A stretch of 64,000 nucleotides of DNA from Aquitalea pelogenes (lineage in GTDB: Bacteria > Pseudomonadota > Gammaproteobacteria > Burkholderiales > Chromobacteriaceae): contig NZ_LNQV01000015.1 in NCBI RefSeq assembly GCF_001515305.1, positions 1 to 64,000 of the forward strand, written 5' to 3'. The position numbers and the translations under genes were made by a program. Position 1 is the stretch's first letter. The number at the start of each line of letters is the position of its first letter. Positions 62,501-64,000 of this stretch are shown piece after piece. A model generated the notes under the pieces. It worked only from the letters and a program-made list of their open reading frames with translations. It was not told the origin of the DNA and made no database searches.

Positions 62501-63113
62501 GCTGCAAATAGGGTTTGGCCAGCCAGGGGCGGATTTCTGCCAGCCAGCCATCGGGTGTTTCCCCGGCCTCGGCCAGCACCTGCGACAGCAAGGGGCTGGT
62601 CACCACGCGCTGACGCCAGAAGTCGTCCACCACTTCCACCAGCAGGCGGTCGTCATCGCTGACCAGTTCGGCAGCAAAGGTTTGCCCGCTTTCAAAAGCC
62701 GCGTCGGTCAGCACGCGCTGGCAGAAGCCGTGAATGGTGTAGATGGCGGCGGCATCAAAACCGCTGATGGCTGCTTGCAAGCGCTGCATGGCCAGTTCCC
62801 GCACACTGCCCGGCGCAAAACGGGCCGCCAGCGCTTGCAAGAAGGGGTTGCCGGTGGGCTTGTCCTGCAATACCTCGAGAAAATCACTCAGCTGCTGGCG
62901 CAGGCGTTCACGCAGCTCGGCAGTGGCGGCCTTGGTATAAGTGACCACCAGCAGGCTGTCGATACCCGGCGGCGCTTCGCCGTCCACATCTTCCAGCAGC
63001 AAACGCAGGTAAAGCGCGGCGATGGTCCAGGTTTTGCCCGTACCCGCCGAGGCTTCGATCAGGTTGACGCCTGCCAGCGGGCAGTTGAGGGCATCCAGTA
63101 CTTGCAGACTCAT
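59547..63113 (-). CDS. recB: RecBCD exonuclease V beta subunit RecB
   Basis: A 1188-residue helicase-nuclease that processes double-strand breaks. Walker A is EASAGTGKTWTIAALYLRLL near the start. Other helicase motifs are TYTKAATAELRERL, VALIDEFQDTDPIQY, FLVGDPKQAIYSFRGADIFA and IVTIHTSKGLQYPVVFCPYL. The C-terminal nuclease domain is intact: FIDLVF and YLVDYKSN with D1099 and K1101 match the E. coli catalytic pair. The start overlaps the recC stop by four bases. Confidence 0.97.
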   Translation of the reverse strand: MSLQVLDALNCPLAGVNLIEASAGTGKTWTIAALYLRLLLEDVDGEAPPGIDSLLVVTYTKAATAELRERLRQQLSDFLEVLQDKPTGNPFLQALAARFAPGSVRELAMQRLQAAISGFDAAAIYTIHGFCQRVLTDAAFESGQTFAAELVSDDDRLLVEVVDDFWRQRVVTSPLLSQVLAEAGETPDGWLAEIRPWLAKPYLQLVQPAAHDLQQALQQVEQHWHALAADPATIQAGFDLLLATAGFKATSHSPAQLERSMDELQQWLAEPDSLPIIGKDALKQLTRLTPAALAKGMKKGFVAPEHALFQRIGDWLEAWDGYLAQLQLSLAGLKLELIDWVNQELARRRSQERVRSFDDLLTELGDALADPVGGAQLAAAVARSFRVALIDEFQDTDPIQYSIFQQCFAVQQRPLFLVGDPKQAIYSFRGADIFAYLDARSDAPSAQHYSLDTNRRSDVPLVHTVNQLFSRTRPFLLDEIAYQPVHAAPSSGAVLEVDDDDAAFTVLWQEPETDKPLNKDSAARASAQGCAHEIARLLTLAGQDRAAIIKNAQRRPLRGGDIAVLVSTHRQGDQMRQALAERGVPSVALTQESVFASREAGEMLALLRAWAEPASESRLRAALVTELYGLDATSLLADVEDEARWEARLLANAADHQCWLEHGFMRAWRQFMAREQLAVRLLPLPDGERRLTNLSHLAELLQSETDRRHGMAPLLAWLEGRVANPPGGEEAMLRLESDAALVKIVTIHTSKGLQYPVVFCPYLWDGALERRNTSFWRYRAAERAMLAPDVLADAAVRQQAASEMLAEKLRLLYVALTRAQHRQYLAWGWVKDMHTAALSWLLHAQDCPDLAALRELELTAAQLASQLVTWQQALPQAMTLRALEQGLNPLPLAQDSRQDYSARLFERTVYSPWRVASFTSLAHGQSGKSSERPDHDSTPQQVVPAQQEDALPPDSPFAFPRGARAGTCLHAMFENIDFGVADEELQAPVAEQLRRHGFTEEWQPAAMQLLRQTLDAELDPGVRLSTVPAGQKLVEMEFTLPVRQLDVAALRAVLADPAHGLAEPLRQAAAELDFHTVRGYLKGFIDLVFAVDGRFYLVDYKSNHLGNQPDDYAPAQLVQSVAREHYYLQYLIYCVALRRYFSARQQDFASRFAGVRYLYLRGMGQPGMGVWCDQPSASLLAALDDLLR

Positions 63114-64000
63114 GCCTGCCCCTCCAGTCTGGCCACCAGCGGCAGCAACAGGGTTTCTGCCAATTGGGCAAACAGCGGATCGGCCAGCGGGTCCTGGTGA
63201 CGGAACACCAGCCGGTTGACCGGTTCTTCACATTGCGGGGCGGCAAAGTCACCGACAAAGCTGGGGTCCCACTTGTCCAGCGCCTTTTCCAGTGCCAGCT
63301 GCGGGGCATCGTTCTGCTTGAACAGCTGTTCGGCATAGGCCCAGCTGGTGCGGCCAAAGAAGGGCAATGGCTGTTGCTGGCCCTGCTGCCAGCGCACCAC
63401 CCAGGCTTCCAGCAGCCGGGCGGCATCCGGCTCATCATCCAGTCGGTAATGGCCGCTGTCGTCGTACAGCATGGACTGGCAGGCAATGCCTGCCGGACGG
63501 GTGGCACACAGCAGCAGGTGGGTCAGCCACCACTCCAGCCGTTCGGCGGCATTCATCTTGCCAATCACCAGCCGGATCTGCCCTTCCGGGCGCAGCCCGC
63601 CCAGTTCCCCGGCCAGCGTGGTGCCATGCAGGGTGAGGCTGATGGGCAACGGCGGCAAGGTGGCTTCGGTCAGCACGGCAGGCAGGCGATGCGCCAGACG
63701 CGCTGCGCTGGCGGTTTCGCTGCCCAGCCAGGCCTGCCCCAGTTGTGCGGGTGGTAACAGGCCGGCCCCCACCAGACGCTGGCGCACCGGTGCCACCGGT
63801 TTGCCTTCCAGCATGCGCTGTACCAGCTGGGTGCGCATGGTACGGCTGGCATCGCGGTCCACACTGAAGGGTTCGCGTACCGGCAGTTCTTCTTCCTGAC
63901 CTTGCAAGCGGATGGACAGCCGCTCGGCCAGCCAGGCGCGCGGCGGGTTCTTCCAGAAGCGGATGAAGTCATTGACGTGAACCACCGCAAGCGACTGCAA
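63110..64000 (-). CDS. recC: RecBCD exonuclease V gamma subunit RecC, C-terminal part
   Basis: The gene leaves the window at the right edge; the last 296 residues are present. They read VHVNDFIRFWKNPPRAWLAE, LEEELPVREPFSVDR-type sequence, WLTHLLLCATRPAGI and FGRTSWAYAEQLFKQ, the C-terminal RecC domain that helps recognise Chi. The stop overlaps the recB start (ATGA), the common recC-recB order. Confidence 0.93.
   Translation of the reverse strand: MQSLAVVHVNDFIRFWKNPPRAWLAERLSIRLQGQEEELPVREPFSVDRDASRTMRTQLVQRMLEGKPVAPVRQRLVGAGLLPPAQLGQAWLGSETASAARLAHRLPAVLTEATLPPLPISLTLHGTTLAGELGGLRPEGQIRLVIGKMNAAERLEWWLTHLLLCATRPAGIACQSMLYDDSGHYRLDDEPDAARLLEAWVVRWQQGQQQPLPFFGRTSWAYAEQLFKQNDAPQLALEKALDKWDPSFVGDFAAPQCEEPVNRLVFRHQDPLADPLFAQLAETLLLPLVARLEGQA

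Noticed and set aside
1..64000. CRISPR array, prophage or intact insertion sequence
   Set aside because: No spaced short repeats, no transposase or phage-like proteins and no terminal repeats with target duplication were seen.

Overview
The window looks like chromosomal DNA of a GC-rich betaproteobacterium, most likely a member of the Neisseriales/Chromobacteriaceae (Chromobacterium, Aquitalea or Vogesella type). This is inferred from the housekeeping block mutM / TPR lipoprotein / lolB / ispE / tRNA-Gln / prs / rplY / pth / ychF, a Neisseria-like pair of complementary bacterioferritin subunits, and a membrane-anchored dihaem cytochrome c. No database search was possible.

Layout. 1-5400: an incomplete FAD oxidoreductase, a polar amino acid ABC transporter (binding protein, permease, ATPase) whose permease-ATPase pair is flanked by two copies of a structured intergenic repeat, and a 2-oxoglutarate/Fe oxygenase coupled to an orphan MetQ-like binding protein. 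5500-24840: a large organosulfur island. On the minus strand msuE-sfnG leads into a branched-chain-type (LivGHM, binding protein, LivF) ABC transporter with a degenerate acyl-CoA-ligase-like gene. Upstream lie ssuD, an amidohydrolase and an SsuA-like binding protein, a divergent GntR regulator, two SfnB/DszC-type flavoproteins, a DmoA/NtaA-type monooxygenase, an APC permease and a 5'-truncated third SfnB copy. Two good and three weaker sigma-54 (-24/-12) promoter matches sit in front of these units. 24840-34150: a structured leader and a lysine/arginine-type decarboxylase, ferredoxin-NADP reductase, a trans-sulfuration enzyme, a long-chain acyl-CoA ligase, a cystine-type binding protein and permease, and a TauE/SafE exporter. 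34350-48590: DUF945 protein and the conserved housekeeping block, plsC, apaH, rep helicase, cytochrome c and tRNA-Arg. 48590-64000: two bacterioferritins, a BvgS-like hybrid sensor kinase, a Nudix protein, and recC-recB-pap-binding protein-recD.

How it fits together. The sulfur island can be read as a route from methylated sulfides and sulfones through DMSO2 (SfnG) and sulfonates (SsuD) to sulfite, with MsuE supplying FMNH2. The cystine-type transporter genes and the trans-sulfuration enzyme fit the same theme of sulfur supply.

Caution on sequence quality. Six genes are broken by seven apparent one-base deletions (two in one permease, one each in the oxidoreductase, amidohydrolase, ssuD, tauE-like gene and rep). 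Five of the seven are best explained by loss of one G of a GG pair in the coding strand. This points to consensus indel errors rather than seven real mutations.
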